From contig CP093829.1 of assembly GCA_033063855.1 (NCBI GenBank), forward strand, positions 16,213,537 through 16,277,536: 64,000 bases of DNA. The letters run 5' to 3'. The notes beneath the pieces are model-generated. The model made no database searches and was not told where the DNA came from. It saw only the letters and a program-made list of their open reading frames with translations. The position numbers and the translations under genes are program-made. Positions within the stretch are counted from its first letter, which is position 1; every line of letters starts with the position of its first letter. This document shows, one piece after another, positions 13,601 through 28,788 of this stretch. This DNA comes from Smittia aterrima (lineage: Eukaryota > Arthropoda > Insecta > Diptera > Chironomidae).

Positions 13601-15076
13601 TCGAACATCATCTCCCTTCGTGTCGAAAAGGAAATTTTGAGTGTAATTTAGGGAAAAATGAGTAAAGCAACCACAAAATAAATATCTGCTTTAATTATGT
13701 ATAATTTTCCAAATCACTCTCTCGCTTTCCTTTTTTTCCTCCTCAAATTCAATTTTCTTAAAATAGAAAATTACACGAAACAGGGAAAAAATTTCCTTTT
13801 TCTTGTTTTTTGAAGGAGAAAAGAAATTTTAGGGAAAACTCAGTCGGAGGGTGTTTCTGGTTAGAATTCATCTAACACGCGCGGTAAGACGGAGATTTTC
13901 TTACAATTAGAAGAAATTCTCGAGAATCAATCAAATGCCGTCTTGCTGAGAATAGAAAAGCATAATTTTTCGGGAATTTATAGATTTACAAATGCAACCG
14001 AACACTCGTCGTCGAAGATGAATATTCTTCCACCAAATGGTTTTTATTAATAAACATTTATAATTTATCGCTTTCCTTTAATTGTCGGCGGTGGAATGGA
14101 AGTCAGAGACAGTCTGGGTATGTCGTGAAAGTCATCAGGGGTGATTACAAACACGAATGGATCCAGATGACAGTCGCGGCACGTTCCAGAAGCAATAACT
14201 CATGCTCTCATCTAATAAATATGCACACGCATTAACGACATGAGCTCAACGAGTATAAGAAGCTTCTTCCTCCTTTCCAAAGCGACTTCTTAAACTCATT
14301 TTCTTGTTCCCCATCTCGTCTGATAACCAGCAACTCGCTAAAGCAACTCGAACTTGTCGAGATAAAAATGCTCTCGCGCAACTCATATCGCTTAAATTTA
14401 TGCCTTCTTGAAATGCTGTTCTCATTGACCGAGCGACTCGAGATCGAACAGTTATTAAGAAAAAAGCTCATTAAATTATAATTCCAACAGTTTACTGATA
14501 ACACGAAGAGGAAAAGAGAGCGCTGCATTGCTTAATTTGTTCACATCGTCGTCGTCGAAGCCAACAGGATTTTTCTTTTATTCCGTTCATCGCCACTCTC
14601 GCCAATATTCAAAATGTGCACAAGAAACGTCAGATAAGAGTGTTAAAAGGGAAGCGAGAATCGGGCTGAACAAATAAAATCCGAAGCTTGCAAAAGATAT
14701 AAACGAGCAGCAAATCAATGAATATATCGCTTCGACATGAGAAATATGACTGCGAAGAAAACCCGTCCAAAGAACGAACAACGACCGGCAGCAGTCGAGA
14801 CATTCAATGGAACTCTAAATGCATAAATTTGCTGCAATTTTTATGGAAGTATCCCCGAATAAAAAGATGAATAAATAAACATTCTCCATTCATCGTTCGT
14901 TCAAATACTTCGTTCGTTTCGAACGAAATTGATTAGCATTATCTCGCCGAGATTTAACTTCATCCACGTTAAAATTATTGAAGCAAAGAGCGAAAGGGTT
15001 TCGCGATTAATTTTTTCAATTAATAAATTTTTCACGACGTTTTTCAGCAAAACGAGCTCGCAAACATGTTCGTTGC

Positions 15077-15092
15077 AGAGAGAGAGAGAGAG
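15077..15092. repeat. (AG)8 microsatellite
   Basis: A perfect run of eight AG units. A CT run lies about 150 bp further on (15241-15252), so the two form an inverted pair of purine and pyrimidine tracts. Confidence 0.9.
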
Positions 15093-18000
15093 ATCTTTTT
15101 TTTCGCGAGAATCATTGGCAAAGGCGAAACGAGAAACAACAGCCGAAGATTATAATTTCTTAAGGTGTACATAAATTTGGGAAATACGTCGAATAAATTC
15201 ATGAAAAAACGAGTCATATGCGTTCCCCTACATGGCCTATCTCTCTCTCTCTTGCTCGTTCTCCTTTTGGTGTAAATAAAAAAGCCTCGGATTGTTACGA
15301 GCATTAACTCATACAGCTTTTACACTCTAAAGTCGACAAGCTGCCGGTGGTCGACGAGATTGAAGACGACAACAAGAGGCTGATCTGATTTATGATTCTG
15401 TTTGTCCAACGGCAAGGACAAAGAACTTTTAGCAAATTAAATTAGTTTAACAACATCACAAAAAGTAGAGAACTCTAATCATAAAATGAAGCCGAATTGG
15501 ACTCGATCGAGATGATGTGACAAATCTTCATCTTCGAGATGATGAATTCCGTTCTCATAATAAAAACCTGAGAGTTATGACTGAGTTGATGTGTTCCCAT
15601 AAAAACAACCGATCGAGATGCTGAAACCCGCTTTGTTTTTATGGATTAATAAATTTAATTTTCCCCAAAACAAACTCCTCTCCTCTCATAATTTGAATAG
15701 ATCGTTATCATTAATATTTCTCCAGAAAAGGTCTCAGAGAAACTTGAAATGTTTTTTGTTTTTTTTTTCTGATAAAACGAAAACCTCGTCGAAGTTTAAT
15801 GGATGATCGATGTAAGTTATTTTTTGCTCACCAACGACACAAAAAGCAATCAATACCAGAAGCTCGTCAGCTCAGGCCATTCAAGAAATAGCTAATTAAT
15901 GAATTAATTAAAATCTTTTGCTCTTTCGTCGTCTCGGATTGTTTTTCTCAGCCACTTATCGACCGCGGATCTCTGTCGCTTTTATATTAAATCATAAATT
16001 ATCAAAAATATTAATGAATCACGATTAAGTTTTGACATGGGAAAAAGGTTTTCGTCGGGAACGAGATGAAATTCCATCATAAATGTTGAGATGAGTCAGC
16101 GGGGACATGTATGTCGATGCGCCAAATGAAGGTCAATTTAGCATCACTAACTAACCCACGTTGAGTTTATGATGCGAGAAGAGCAAAGTTATGAATTGCT
16201 TGAGCATTTTAAATCGCATAACATTTTCCCCCAAGGCGCCAACTCAAATCGCTTTATGATCCCAATAGAAAGTTTGAACTTGAGCAAGCGATGATTGATG
16301 GGAAAGCATCTAATTAGCTTCAAGTTTGACTTAAGTCTTCATTAACTTGCGGTAAATTGATATTGAAGACTCAAAGGTTACCTTCATCACCACGAAAAGT
16401 TTGAAGTTAGTTCCCCACTTAAACTACTCGACGTGTCTCATATTTCATCGGGTAATGCTTCTGAGTTTATAAATTACATTGGATTTATTAAATATTTGCT
16501 TTTTCGGGTTGAAACAAATTAATCTATGCAAGCAATTCTCATTTGGAAAGAGAGAGAGAGAGATAAATTTCTCCTGCGCATTTGGAAATTTATTACACGA
16601 GTTAATGTTTTGTGTGCCGTTGCTACAAACAGCCTCAGCTATATGGCAATAAAAAATGATTTACGAGTCACACATTTGAACCCAAAACGAAGAATTTCCT
16701 CGACTCAAGTCGAGACTTGTGAAATATTTGAAAACTAAACGCAATAGACACAACACCGCTTCTTAGCCATGATTTGAACATTGTGCGGCTGAGGCAAGAC
16801 AATGCCATGCGGTTAATGATGAAAAATCTGAGTTGATTTAATTACTATTTTCCTCAGTCGACGATATAAAAGTTATGGGAGATCAACTTGAACACATAAA
16901 CTCACGTCATATGGTTTCGATTGCAGTTGGTGAACTCTTGTCTTGTCTCGTCATCAATCAAACAAGTCTCAGTGAAAATAAACAAAACGCCAATGATTTG
17001 TTTATGATCGACGTCAAGCGTTACGAGCTAATAACCGGCACAAGTAAAGTTGCGGTCAATGATGAACTCAATTACTGATCGAATATTGACAGGTGAACGT
17101 GGTAGGGGAGTTCTCCCTTAAATTAGATTATTAAATCAAATAAACCACATAATTATTAGACGAGACTGACAGGCGATCGCGTGTTTCTCTTTCGACTCGT
17201 GGCGATGATTTTCGATTTATATTTTTTACTTTTCGCTTCTCCCCAAGCGAAGTTTTTCATTGAACTTGTTGAAAAAAATCAACCACAACCCTCCCACGCT
17301 CAGTGAAGGTGATGGAAGAAAATAGTTTCAAGTTGTTTCGGGGAAATGAATTGACTTATAAATAATAATTGTTGGTTGATGGAACTTCTCCCGTCAATAA
17401 AGCAATAAAGTCCGTCTCTACCTGTTTCTCGACGTCTCGTTAGCAGAAACTTTCTCGGAAACCAACAATCATGCAAAAATATTATGTTTTACAACTCAGG
17501 TTCTCTTGAAAAGGGTGAAACAGTAAAAACTTTTGACTTTGAAATTACAGTTTCGAGTAATGTTTACAATCTTTTCAAAACAAAACAGTTTTTCCTTTCG
17601 AACTGGAAGTCTTACTGTTAAATCCTTTAAAGTATGTGCATAAAGCAATAAATCAATTTTTCACAAGGAAAAAGAATTTTTTAGTGTGCCACAAACCTCG
17701 AAAGGCAAAGTCAAAAGTCGAAAACGTGCAGGCATTGAAACGATATCAATAATTAAAGAGCTCAATTTTGGGCAATCAAAGAACACACGAAAGCCAATTT
17801 GCATATCAATAAACTCGAAAGTTCATATTACAAACGAAACGAGAATATTAATATTTCATAGTCGATTCTTTGTTTTCCTCTTTTGTTGAAATGTCAAAAA
17901 ATCGTCCACAAACATTTCAAATTTATTGGCTTTGAAACGCAAATTACTGCAGAAGCTTCGAACGAGACCAGATGGTCGAGCGTTGGTATTTTCGTTTAGT

Positions 18001-21000
18001 CTCAACGCCTGGCGAGTTAACAAACGAAATATTAATGAATTTTAATTTTGATTCTTTGAAAGTTCTGCTCATCGCAGTAACGGTGAACTTAATAAGTTTC
18101 AGTTTATCGCATTTTTTTAACCTGAAGTGGCAGAACATTTTTTTGTTTCGCTGCGCATTTATGAAAAACATAAAAAAGCGATTTCAATTCATCATGTCAC
18201 AAACAGTAGACGAGCACGGATGGCGCACCTGTTTCCAGTTAATGTAGTTCATTCAATCGTTGAGAACGACAATGATGAAAACTAGATCAAAACAAAGTAA
18301 TAAAAAAGATGTTTGCTTGCTACATTAATAATTGAGCATTGTCAAAGTCGACCCTCAGGTCGAATTGATAGTTCTCGGGGCTGTTTGATGAATTGACCCC
18401 TGCTTGGTCCAATCGATAGTCCAGTGAGAATTGTTTTATAAACAATTTACAGATGAAACATAATTCATGTTTCTGCCTGCCAACTCTCCAAGGTATTGTA
18501 AAAACATTCGGAAATAAATTTCGTTTATTTATTTATCGACGAGTGAGTGAGAGAGAAAAGTTCTATGAGACGAGAGATTCGTTTCGGTCGAGTGGTCAAT
18601 GTCTGTGATATTGATGAGTCGAGTTTTAATATATCGAGAGGAGCATTCGATGATGCAGAAAGTGATTTTGAGAGATCAAACGATGTTCAATCAAACTCGC
18701 AATGCAAAGATGCTCGAGCTTGAATGATGTGCATTCGTTTAAAAATGCTTCGCTTTTATTTCCATCCACTGTCCGCCTTGCGCAAAAAAGAATTCTTCTC
18801 TCAATCGGCTGGCATGTTTAAAGCGGTGGAAAATCGAGAGGCATTTTAATGTTAAGCGATACCGTGTGAAAACGGCATTAAAGCGGATATAATGGATCAT
18901 ATCATGTAATTGTACAATTTTGAATATGAAACTTTATCACTCTTCGGCCGCTCGACATGCTTCGGTAATCACAGCGAAGGCATCGGAGAGAATATTGTCA
19001 CAACAAACGACCAATTATAAAGGAAACGAGACGAGAAAGAATCTGTAACACTTTTGTGGCTGCTGGCAGTGAGTATTGAACATACGTAGCAGTCAATCAA
19101 AATGTAAAGTTAGTGATTTTCATTAAAGTTTTCCTTCTTCGATTTCCCAAACAGAAAGAACAGATCGAAGAGTGGCATGGCACACTCAACCGCAACTCTC
19201 GACATCCGAATGCGAGAAGGTGTTGAAATGGACTCGCAATTGACTTTGAATTTTAGATATCGCGACAGAACAAAATATCGCGCATAAACAGGGCATTACT
19301 GCTGCTCGCAATGTTGCAGCGAAGGAACGAGAAAGGTGAACACAAGTAGCGATGAATAATATTGGATGGTAAGCGAGGAAACATTGTTCTGTCGTGAGAC
19401 TTTTATCACCTTTTAGTCATCCTCGGGAAAAAAAGGAAGCGAAGACAAGCCAAACAAAAACTAATAAATTTTTATGCATCGATTGTCGTCGTTTCTCTGA
19501 TTTCTGTTTTTGTTTTCGCGTTATTGAAGAATTTATTTCGCCAGGAATTTCAAGAAAATTTATTATTTTTCAGAAAAATAATAATAACTCGATGATATTT
19601 TTTTGTTTAATCCGACATTGTCGCCGCAGTGATTTCGCCTCAAAAGCTTTTCGCTCTGCTAATCTAACAATCTAACTGACAGACGATGGAAAAGAAAAAG
19701 TCTTTAAAATTTATTCAGTGAGAATGAAGAGCTAGTGTGAAAAGGAAAACAAGAAAAATCAATAAGAAAAGCCGCTTTATTTTGATTGTTTTATGCTCTC
19801 GACATACAAACCCTTTAAAAATATTCTGCCCAAAAAACAACGAGAGAAAGAGATTCACGAACAAGAACGTCGAAAGAAAATTGATATTTTGAACGGTTAT
19901 TACAAGAATGTTTCGCGGGATAATATTTCGAGGCTTTTTTGCTTCGTTCGGAGATCTTATCACTCGAATGATTTATGCAATGATTTCTCGGAACATGTGT
20001 GACACTTGTGTCGATGGAAAGAATAACGAGAAAAGAAACGTCTGTTCAATCAGCTCGAACAAGAAGAGAGCGAGAAAGATTTTTGGAAAATTTTCTAATT
20101 AAGAGGAAATCTCGACTTGTTCTTCGAGTTAGGGTGGCGGACCCATAAGCTCCTAAAGCTAGAACAAAGTCTTAAATGTCTTCAAATACGCAAAGACAAA
20201 ATCAACCCACAACAATTTGAAACATTTCATGTATTTTAAATTTTCTCTTTTGTCTTTCGCTTGTATTATCTCAAAAGGTGAATTGAAAATATCTTCATAG
20301 TCTGCCAGAAGCGACAACAACAAAGCCGCTCGCTGTGTATCTTTCTCCCCGGCACACAATTGTCGGTTCCAATTGTCTTTCTACCTCTCCCCGCTTCGTT
20401 GAAAACGTTATTACGCTGCACAAAGCAATAATAATGTTAAATTTATTGCCTGACCTCAAGCCAAGCCGCCCGAACCTTATCGCGAGAAACAATAACGGAT
20501 TATGAGTAGCAAATTGTTGTTAATCCATCGAGCGACTTTGTCGAATAATGAAACTCATTCCAGCTTAACTAGAACGAAGGCTTTACCAATGAACTCTGAT
20601 AAGAAATCATAATTTCTTTCTTTTGCTCGACGAATGATAAAAATATCAAAGCAGAAAAGAAAAACTCCATAAAGGCCACCTCCTTTCCGAAGGAAAAATG
20701 TGGATTATAAGTCAGGAGAGGAGAGAAAACGAAGAATCTGAATTTTTTAATGCATAAATATTTATCCAACATATTTAATGTGTATGACGAGTCGAACAAA
20801 CTCAAAGCTGTGTGTGAATTTACATTCTTTTCCTTCGTCTTCAGACTTTCTGACTTAGTCGATGGCTTTGTGTTAGTTTAAGTTTCCCCTGAAAGTTGCG
20901 ACTGCGCGTATTTCCCCTTAACTTTAAGTGTGTGAGAGGAAATGGGAGTTCCCACAAACACCAACGATGGGATCATGACTTTCAATGATTCTTTTGTGCT

Positions 21001-24000
21001 TCGAGTTTTTCCATCCATCATTGCATAAAATTATTTCTTCATAAAGCATCGAGAGGACTTTTTTCGCTCCTCGCCCTTTTGTTGTTGGCATCATTTATTA
21101 ATTTGCATTTGCAAAACGTGAAAAGCTGAGAGCTCGAGTGAAGATTTCTTTTAATAAGATTTTAGTGGATTAGTCGCAGCTTAATTGAAAATTAATGTAA
21201 TTAGTGAGAATTTATGAAGACTTGCCAGCTCACAGACGAGTTCTTTATTATCAAAATAAACAAGCTACAAATGTCGGAAATAAATTAATTTCTGCTGTTA
21301 TGAGTTTTCAGGTTTTCCAAAGTGATTAAAAATCTTCTCAATTTTCCACTTGATCGCCTACGAAATTGAGCGTAAACGCTTTCTTTCTCGAAGCAGGAAG
21401 TTTCGGCTGCTCTTTAATCGTTTTACATTCGTGACAATCATAAAACTTCAATCGTAAAATGGAATTTAATTACAATCTATTTCATATTATCTACTCGAGC
21501 TGAGAAGAAACGGAGCTCTTGAAAATTTAATTTTCACCCAACACGCCCGAGAATTTATTTATTTTCGACAATTATAAAAAATTAAATCGCTTCACGGGTT
21601 TGTCTGGCGATATGGAACGAAATAAACGCGCGAGAGACTTTTCCTCATTTTTCTTTTTGCCGTTTTCTCTCGCTGATGTAAAAAAAAGCCTTACAAATCA
21701 TCAATTTTAATTTCGTGTCAGCACTTTGATAAATCAACAGTGAAATGAATCAATGAATTCATTACACCTCGCTCGATAATTTTAAAGCTCAACTCATTTT
21801 TCTACTAGGTTTTTCTCTTTGGTTCAACAACATCAACGATCGATCGTCAATGAGCATGTGTGAGCAACCGCGTCACGTCGTCGAAAGGAGAGTAAATTTC
21901 ATTCATGAAACTGTAAACCGCATTAACCGCTCCATGAGTGTGATGCGTCAAAGGAAAATGATTTTTCGGACCACTTTTGAAATCGATTTGAAACGATAAA
22001 TCGACAGATCTTTCTAAGCAACAACGGGCGAGAAGAAATCTCATAAATTATCAGCGAATGAAACCGTCGAGAGAGTTGTCCGATACCACCTGCCGTCTCT
22101 TGCTACCGTTTTGATGATCTCTCAACGATCATCGGAAATCAATTTGATGCTCGCAGAGCTCGCGATGTGAATTTAATCAATTTACGATTCCAGCTGACGA
22201 TGAACTTGAAATCAGTTTAATATAAAACTCAGGAGAGTGAGATGGGGAGAAAGGCAGACGAGTTGATGTGGTTTTGTCCATGTTTGGTTGTTTGGCCTGC
22301 TTTTTTTCGTCTAGATGGCTGTGTCTTATCTCTCAACCTGTTCCCGCATCGTCGCCTTTGAATTGTTTCAAGGTCTCGACGACGTCATCAGCACCATCGT
22401 CTTCTCTATCGAACTGGTTTTGGCATCTTTAACCACTCATATTTCACTTTCTATGCGCTTGTTAACACGAGATGCTATTTATAGGCTCGATACATCTCGA
22501 TGTTTATCTTGGAAGGTGTCGGATTTGTTTTAATTTAAAGTTTCTTTATTAACTGGAGAACAAATCGATCGAGTAACCGAGCGAGAGGGAGAGCGAGTGA
22601 ATAAATTCTTAAACGTTCCATAAATATTAGACTCTACTTTTTTATTGCATAAACCAGTCAATGAATATTTACGGTAATTTCACGCAATCAACAACGCTTT
22701 TGGCATTACATAATAGCTTCGTGGCAAGAAGGTCACTTCGTCCCTTAAAATCTTTTCGTCACTCTTTTTAATTCAAAGATTCGTAATCCTCAACATAAAT
22801 TCTTCATAAACCAATGAGATTACTTAGTAGAATCCTAAATTAATTTCGCTTAATGCTTGTCCGACTCAATCTGCGCGAAGTAAGCTAGAGAGAGGACCCA
22901 GAATTTTTCCGTATCAAAGCCCGACAAAATAGAAGGAAATGTTGTGGATTTATTTAAAAAATATGTAAATTTGATGTAAAAGCGGAATAATTCATTCGTC
23001 CGAAATGTTTCAAGTCAAACGAGAGAGAAAGAGAAGCTGAACGAAGATATCTTATGACCATTAAGAAAACGGCAAACACAACTTGCAGCTTAAAAATGGA
23101 CGAAATTAATTTGGGTTTGAAATTCATGCTTCTCGCTTTATATTTTTTTAGCTCGCTGTGTTCACCAAATGGCATCACATTTCTCGTCTTGATGGTTAAA
23201 ACTTATATCAATCTAATTGCTTTCAATTAATTTAATTTGTTTCTATTATTACATCTTGCAAGCGATCTCGTTTCACTGTTCCGTCGTCCAGTCTTATCGC
23301 CAAATTGAGCAATTACAGTCTTTCGATTGACGATACCCGTCGTCTTCCTCCCTCTTAATGAAACATTGGAGTTGATAGAAAGGCAAAAAGGGTTGCGAAA
23401 CGGATTACGACATCAAATCGTTCAATAGCCGAAAAGTTTTTATTTTCTTAATTATCATTGAAATGATTTTGTGTTGACTCATTTGAAGTTGATGGGAAAA
23501 ACACTCAAAAACAGCAAAGAAAAGTCAAAGCAATTGAAATGGTTTGATTGTTGTTTCGGTAAAGGCAAAAATCGAAGAAGAATTGCATAACTCGCGTAAG
23601 TTTCCTTCATTCGTTCGAACGGAAACTTCTCTTTCTCTCGACAATTATCTTCCATCAACTCAACAAACACCCAACTGCGCTTTGTCCAGCTAATGGAAAC
23701 GCTTGACCAATATCTAAACCAATTTTTCAAGTGTCACAATAACAATTATTTAAATTTTTTTTTTTTGGAATTAAACTAATTCCAGATATTATATCACTGA
23801 GCATAACTGAAACAATTAAACATCAACGGAGGTGAACGCAAATTGTGAAACTCAAAATTATAATAAATCGAGAAAATGGCGGAGCAGTATTCAAATGAAC
23901 GAATTAATCTCACAAAGAGTACAATGTAGCTTAGCGGAAAAAGGCGTAAATATGATGTGAACCAGAGCCGAGCTCTGAGGTAATTCATTACATTATTCAA

Positions 24001-27000
24001 CGTAATATTTCCTTCATCATTCTCGACATGAAATCTCGTGGAGTTTACTTCTTTCCTGGAAGGGAGAGACAACGCTTTTCATGCTTCACATCACGGCTTC
24101 AATTTTCACTGAACATTAAGCGCTCAACTCGAAGCCGTTGTGTGCCTTAAACAAATAAATAATAATAATAAAAAATTTCACGCAATGTCGCCTTCACGTC
24201 CAAACGTTTGAGCATTAATGTTCGTCTCATAAAATTTGAATATTCCGAGCGAAGTTTTACCTTTTTTCCAGAATGATAAATTGCCGACCTTAATACTCAA
24301 GCGAGGAAGATAATAACTGATAATTTAATTATAAAAGGCAATTTTTTGTGAGCTATCACACTTTGTTGGCAGTTGGAAACAACGATCGAGGAGATTAAAC
24401 ATTTGAATTCTTCGAGGCGTAAACAGGTGCTAAGTGTTGAGTCTAAGTTCGGAGCTAAACACCAAAAGGCAAACAAATTTCTATGATTTATTACTCGACT
24501 ATGAACAGCGATGCGCTTCGTGATGGTAGTTTAGATAGTTTTTCTCGGCATGCGAGCTCATGATGCATGAATAATTAACGTAATTCGATAGTTTGCAGTG
24601 TAATTAATCGAGGAGATAGACGGACATTAAGATAAGAAGCGTCGAAGTCGACCCACTATTAATTTGTTTGTTTGTTGGATAAACAGCGCGGCCAAAGGGA
24701 ATGTCGCTTCGATTAGCTTATATGGTTTTTCATTAGACAAATTAGGAAATTATTCATGTCGATTCAGCTCGAAAGAAATTTTCCTTTCACGATGATTTGG
24801 CGTGGAAATGATTAGTCAAAGCAGACGCTTCTGGTTTGAGATTGCAGTACAAATAAAATCGAATATCTTTTCTCTAATTGGCCTCGAATGACATCGTCTT
24901 ACCCCATTCCGACGTCTGCTGTGGCATTTATCAATCAAAATTTAATATTTACGATTGCCTTTTGAAACAGAATCGATTGCCATTTACGAGAGCGGCTCTT
25001 AATGAATTCTAATGCAGTCACGAAGCGAAAGACACAAAAAAATAATTCGACTCGGACGATTTTCGATGACATGATGAAGCCCAAATGTTGTCATATGTGC
25101 TGTTGCGGTCGACGACAAATCATGATTTATGGACTCGAGCGTATGAAAACAACGAAGACAAAGACGAATCGATGAAATCTCACATCAGCGGGGCTCGCTC
25201 CAATTTACAAAAATAATTAAAGGCAAAAGCTCTCTTTAATTATTTTAAGTTTTTATTGAAGTCTCAGTTAGAATCGTGAAGAGTTCCATAGAAAACTACC
25301 AAAGGCATTTGAAGAATTCTTGAATCGCTTACAGACATCATAATCAGAACGACGAATTGCAATCCATTTTCAGCAATTAATAATCGGCCTCCGACAAAGC
25401 CTTCAAACCAAAGGGAATTATTACGAGCAGCAATCAAAATATTTCAGAATAAATTTGAAACTCGCAAAAAAAAACTTCGAACAACCGCAGTTGATGTTTG
25501 TCATTCAAAATTTAATAACTTCTGCTGGTCGGATCTGATTTGGAGACTCGTGCACGACATGAGACGATGGGAACGCTGATGGACAAACGCGAGGAATGTC
25601 GAATAAAGATATGAAAGATTTATATGCCTCAGCAAGTCGCCTGGCGCCCACGAGAGTAGAAAATATTTTCCGCGTTCCAAGAGTTTTTGCTTCCTCCACT
25701 CGCCGATCAAATTCTGACTTTTTGTCAAATTATTTATGATTCATCGGAAATTTGTTTGATTTGTAGACTCTCCTCGTTCGAATTCTTTTTTTTATCGAAA
25801 AATCCTTTTGCTTGCTTCGACAATGATTTCTCAGGAAAGACATCTGATGGAATTTATCTGCTGATTAATATGCTTCAGGGCAAAGTCTCGTATCAGCAGT
25901 AAACTATAAAACAGAAGAAAAGTTTTCCGATTGCGAATGAGAGAAGCGCTTCATTGCGATGAGTCAGATTCATGGCGTGCATTCGAGATTAGCTGCTGCT
26001 CGCATTAAAAAGAAATTAATTAAACAAATCTGCACATTATTCACATTCATTTTGAACGAGAAAGTGAGTGAGGGAGAGCGACTGTCCAGAGTAATAAAAA
26101 CGGATGGAACAGCAACGACGTGCGATAAAGAAAATTCTGAGTCGATGGATTTTTAAATTGAAAACATGAAATGTAATAAAATGTCGATTTTAAAAGATCT
26201 GCATAAGCAATGAGAGTGCAGGGTGGGCGAAGGCGAGTGACCCCTTCTGAGAAGGTATCATTTAGAGCTTTTTCTGTCGTCAGCCCTCCAGGGGTTCAAT
26301 GAAATTCGATTCCATCTCGGCTGCCATTCTTCATCGTCTGCTCTGATATGATAAGCCAATTTGTTACGTTTTATCATCGGTCGTCTCCATTCGAGGGAGT
26401 CGAGAAAAATAGATCAATCACATTTGCCTCCCGGGTCGCCCTCGTTTCGCATAACATTAGAGTCGACGACGAAGAGATTATTCAGTAATTTTCCAATCGC
26501 TCGACCATCGATAAAAGTTTTTAATAAAAATTTAATTTGCTTTGGACCAAGCTCGGGGGCTGCGATTGGATTTGCATGAAATGCGCGTTCATCAACATGA
26601 TTTAATTAAATGGATACACAGCGAGTATTGAGAGTCGTTGGATTTATTATTCATTGACGATAATTTCAATTCGTGTTGTTTGTTCGCCGTTTATGAGAAC
26701 GAAGCGGAATTCCAGTAGCCACGATGCGAGATGAGAAATGGAGACATGAGGGAGAGACGAAAGGAGGAAAAAAATGTTCTTTTGTCGATTGTCAATCGCG
26801 CGGTCGCACAGGGATCATCATCTGGCCTTTCTCCAACTGAGGTCAAGACCAGGGAGAAGCTAAAAGCGCCACTGCCTCGCTTGTAGTTGTTTATTCATTT
26901 CTTTTCTCCTCCACAGCATTGCTCGAATGAATCGGAAAGAAGAACATTTTAGACATGTCAGTAACTCACGATAAACTCGACTAAAGCTACTGTAAACAAT

Positions 27001-27383
27001 TAAAAGCGACCAAGGGAAAGGTTTCGCTGGAGAGCACCATTTTTAGTCGATCCATTTATAACTAATATAAATATCTCTCATTGCTATTGAATCCCTCGAG
27101 CGAGAGAATGCGAAGAGCAGAAGGAGAAAAACATGATTTGCATAAAATTCATATTAAACGCGACACACCAGAATCAATAATGATCGCCGCTCGAATGATG
27201 CAGGAACATGGAATCTGGAGACAAAAATGTTTTTTATTTTATTTTCCCCCGCAGCAGCATATCAAGTAAATTAAAGTCATTATTCTCAAAATGTCAATGC
27301 TAATTGACGAATTGGAAGCGATTCTAACTTTCTGTTATCGCTTCGCTTCATTTGCTTGTCGATTGTTGATAAAGCCAATCGAA

Positions 27384-27401
27384 AGAGAGAGAGAGAGAGA
27401 G
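27384..27401. repeat. (AG)9 microsatellite
   Basis: A perfect dinucleotide run of nine AG units, the longest such tract in the gene-poor part, about 1.4 kb beyond the Osiris stop codon on its 3' side. Confidence 0.9.
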
Positions 27402-28637
27402 AACTTCCTGTATCTGAAGTTAAATGAATAATTTTTAACGATTCATTTGTTTCTTTTAATGATTTTCAATGGGGTGAGTTCATCAATTGAGTAACGAATG
27501 AAGTTTAGCTCATAATCAGTTTATATGAGACACATCTTACAAAACCGTCCATTTTAAATTAAAACTTTTTACCTTATGCATTTAGAGCCACATGTGATTT
27601 TCAACGAGTAATAATATTAACAACCCCGAATCATCACGACTTTGTTCTTTTCTCTCCTTTTTCTGCCAATCGTTGAGATTCTCGTTCCATAAGTCTCGGA
27701 AGACATTACAACTCTGCGAGCTTATAATTCTTTCTTGTGTTATGCAAATCTGTTATTGAGAAAACGACAGAAGGAGAAAAAATTAAAACATAAATACATT
27801 TATGCATAAATGAGCGGTTAGGGTCGAGTGCGGCTGTTTTGGATGGAATCTTCATTAAAAGCGACTTTGTTGCGAGAGATCCGCGATCCTTAATCGCCAA
27901 CTTGGGAAAGTTTGAAACATGAAAAGCACATTTAATTAAAAAATTCGTGAATATTAAGTTTCGACCAAAAATTGGCGAAGGTCCGAAGCAGCAATAAGCG
28001 CATTAAGATATTTTTACATGCTTTTTGTCATTATGTTTCTTTCCAATCGATATGCTCGTGAACCAAGAGACCAATAAATATTTAACATTATTCGCGATTT
28101 ATTTCTTTGCATTTCTCGAGCAGCAAAACCTTCTCTTGCATATTCGACGACGAGCTTCGAAGCAAGCGAAAGAAAGAAGCAGAAGTCGACAAATAAATAA
28201 CAAACAAATTAAAGAAAAAAACAAAACTTACAACTCGAGTTGTCGCAACGATGAAGACGAAAATCTTTCTTTCGATTTCTTTCGAGACCATCAAGTTTGA
28301 AACTATGAAACTAAGCGCCATGTAATCAGCTCGTGCAACTCACTTGCCTTTCCTCAAATTCTTTTTAATAATTTTCGTAACTTTCTCATTCCCTTCGCTT
28401 TAGAGCTCGGCTCAGTTAATCATCAAGCTAATTAATCATATCGTAATTAAAAAGTTTTTCCCTGTTAAGTGTTCTTCTCCACCTCACACTAACTTCGTGG
28501 CCTATTAACAACGAATTCGACTTCAAAGTGAAACATAAATCCATTCAGCCGTGAAAATTCTCTCTTCGCCGCTTAGGAAACAAAGAAGCGCTCGCTCCAT
28601 TTATCTAATTACGACCGATAGATTAATAAATTAAGAT

Positions 28638-28643
28638 TTTATT
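28638..28643 (-). terminator. Candidate poly(A) signal of the Osiris gene
   Basis: AATAAA on the minus strand, about 145 bp past the Osiris stop codon. It is an exact match to the canonical hexamer, but such hexamers are common in AT-rich DNA, so the assignment rests on position only. Confidence 0.35.
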
Positions 28644-28788
28644 TAATAAATATCCATTTTACAATTTTACAGTTCTTCTCTATCGCTCGTTACTTTTCTC
28701 GCGTGATTTTCCAGACTATGAGGTTGAATGGGTTGAATTGGATCGCCTAATTACTTTTAGGATGTTGGAGTGGGATGGAGGTGTTGAT

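Larger units (their letters stand above)
7659..28637. other. 21-kb gene-poor region
   Basis: No gene could be supported. Open frames reach at most about 127 codons, lie on both strands in shadowing frames and lack recognisable domains. The sequence is AT-rich with many homopolymer runs and several GA/CT tracts: (AG)8 at 15077-15092, CT at 15241-15252, AG at 16549-16562 and AG at 27384-27401. Such tracts match GAGA-factor-type sites, which would suit regulatory DNA; that is inference. A perfect inverted repeat TTCGTTCG-TTT-CGAACGAA lies at 14909-14927. Small spliced exons or ncRNA genes could be present and unseen. Confidence 0.5.
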
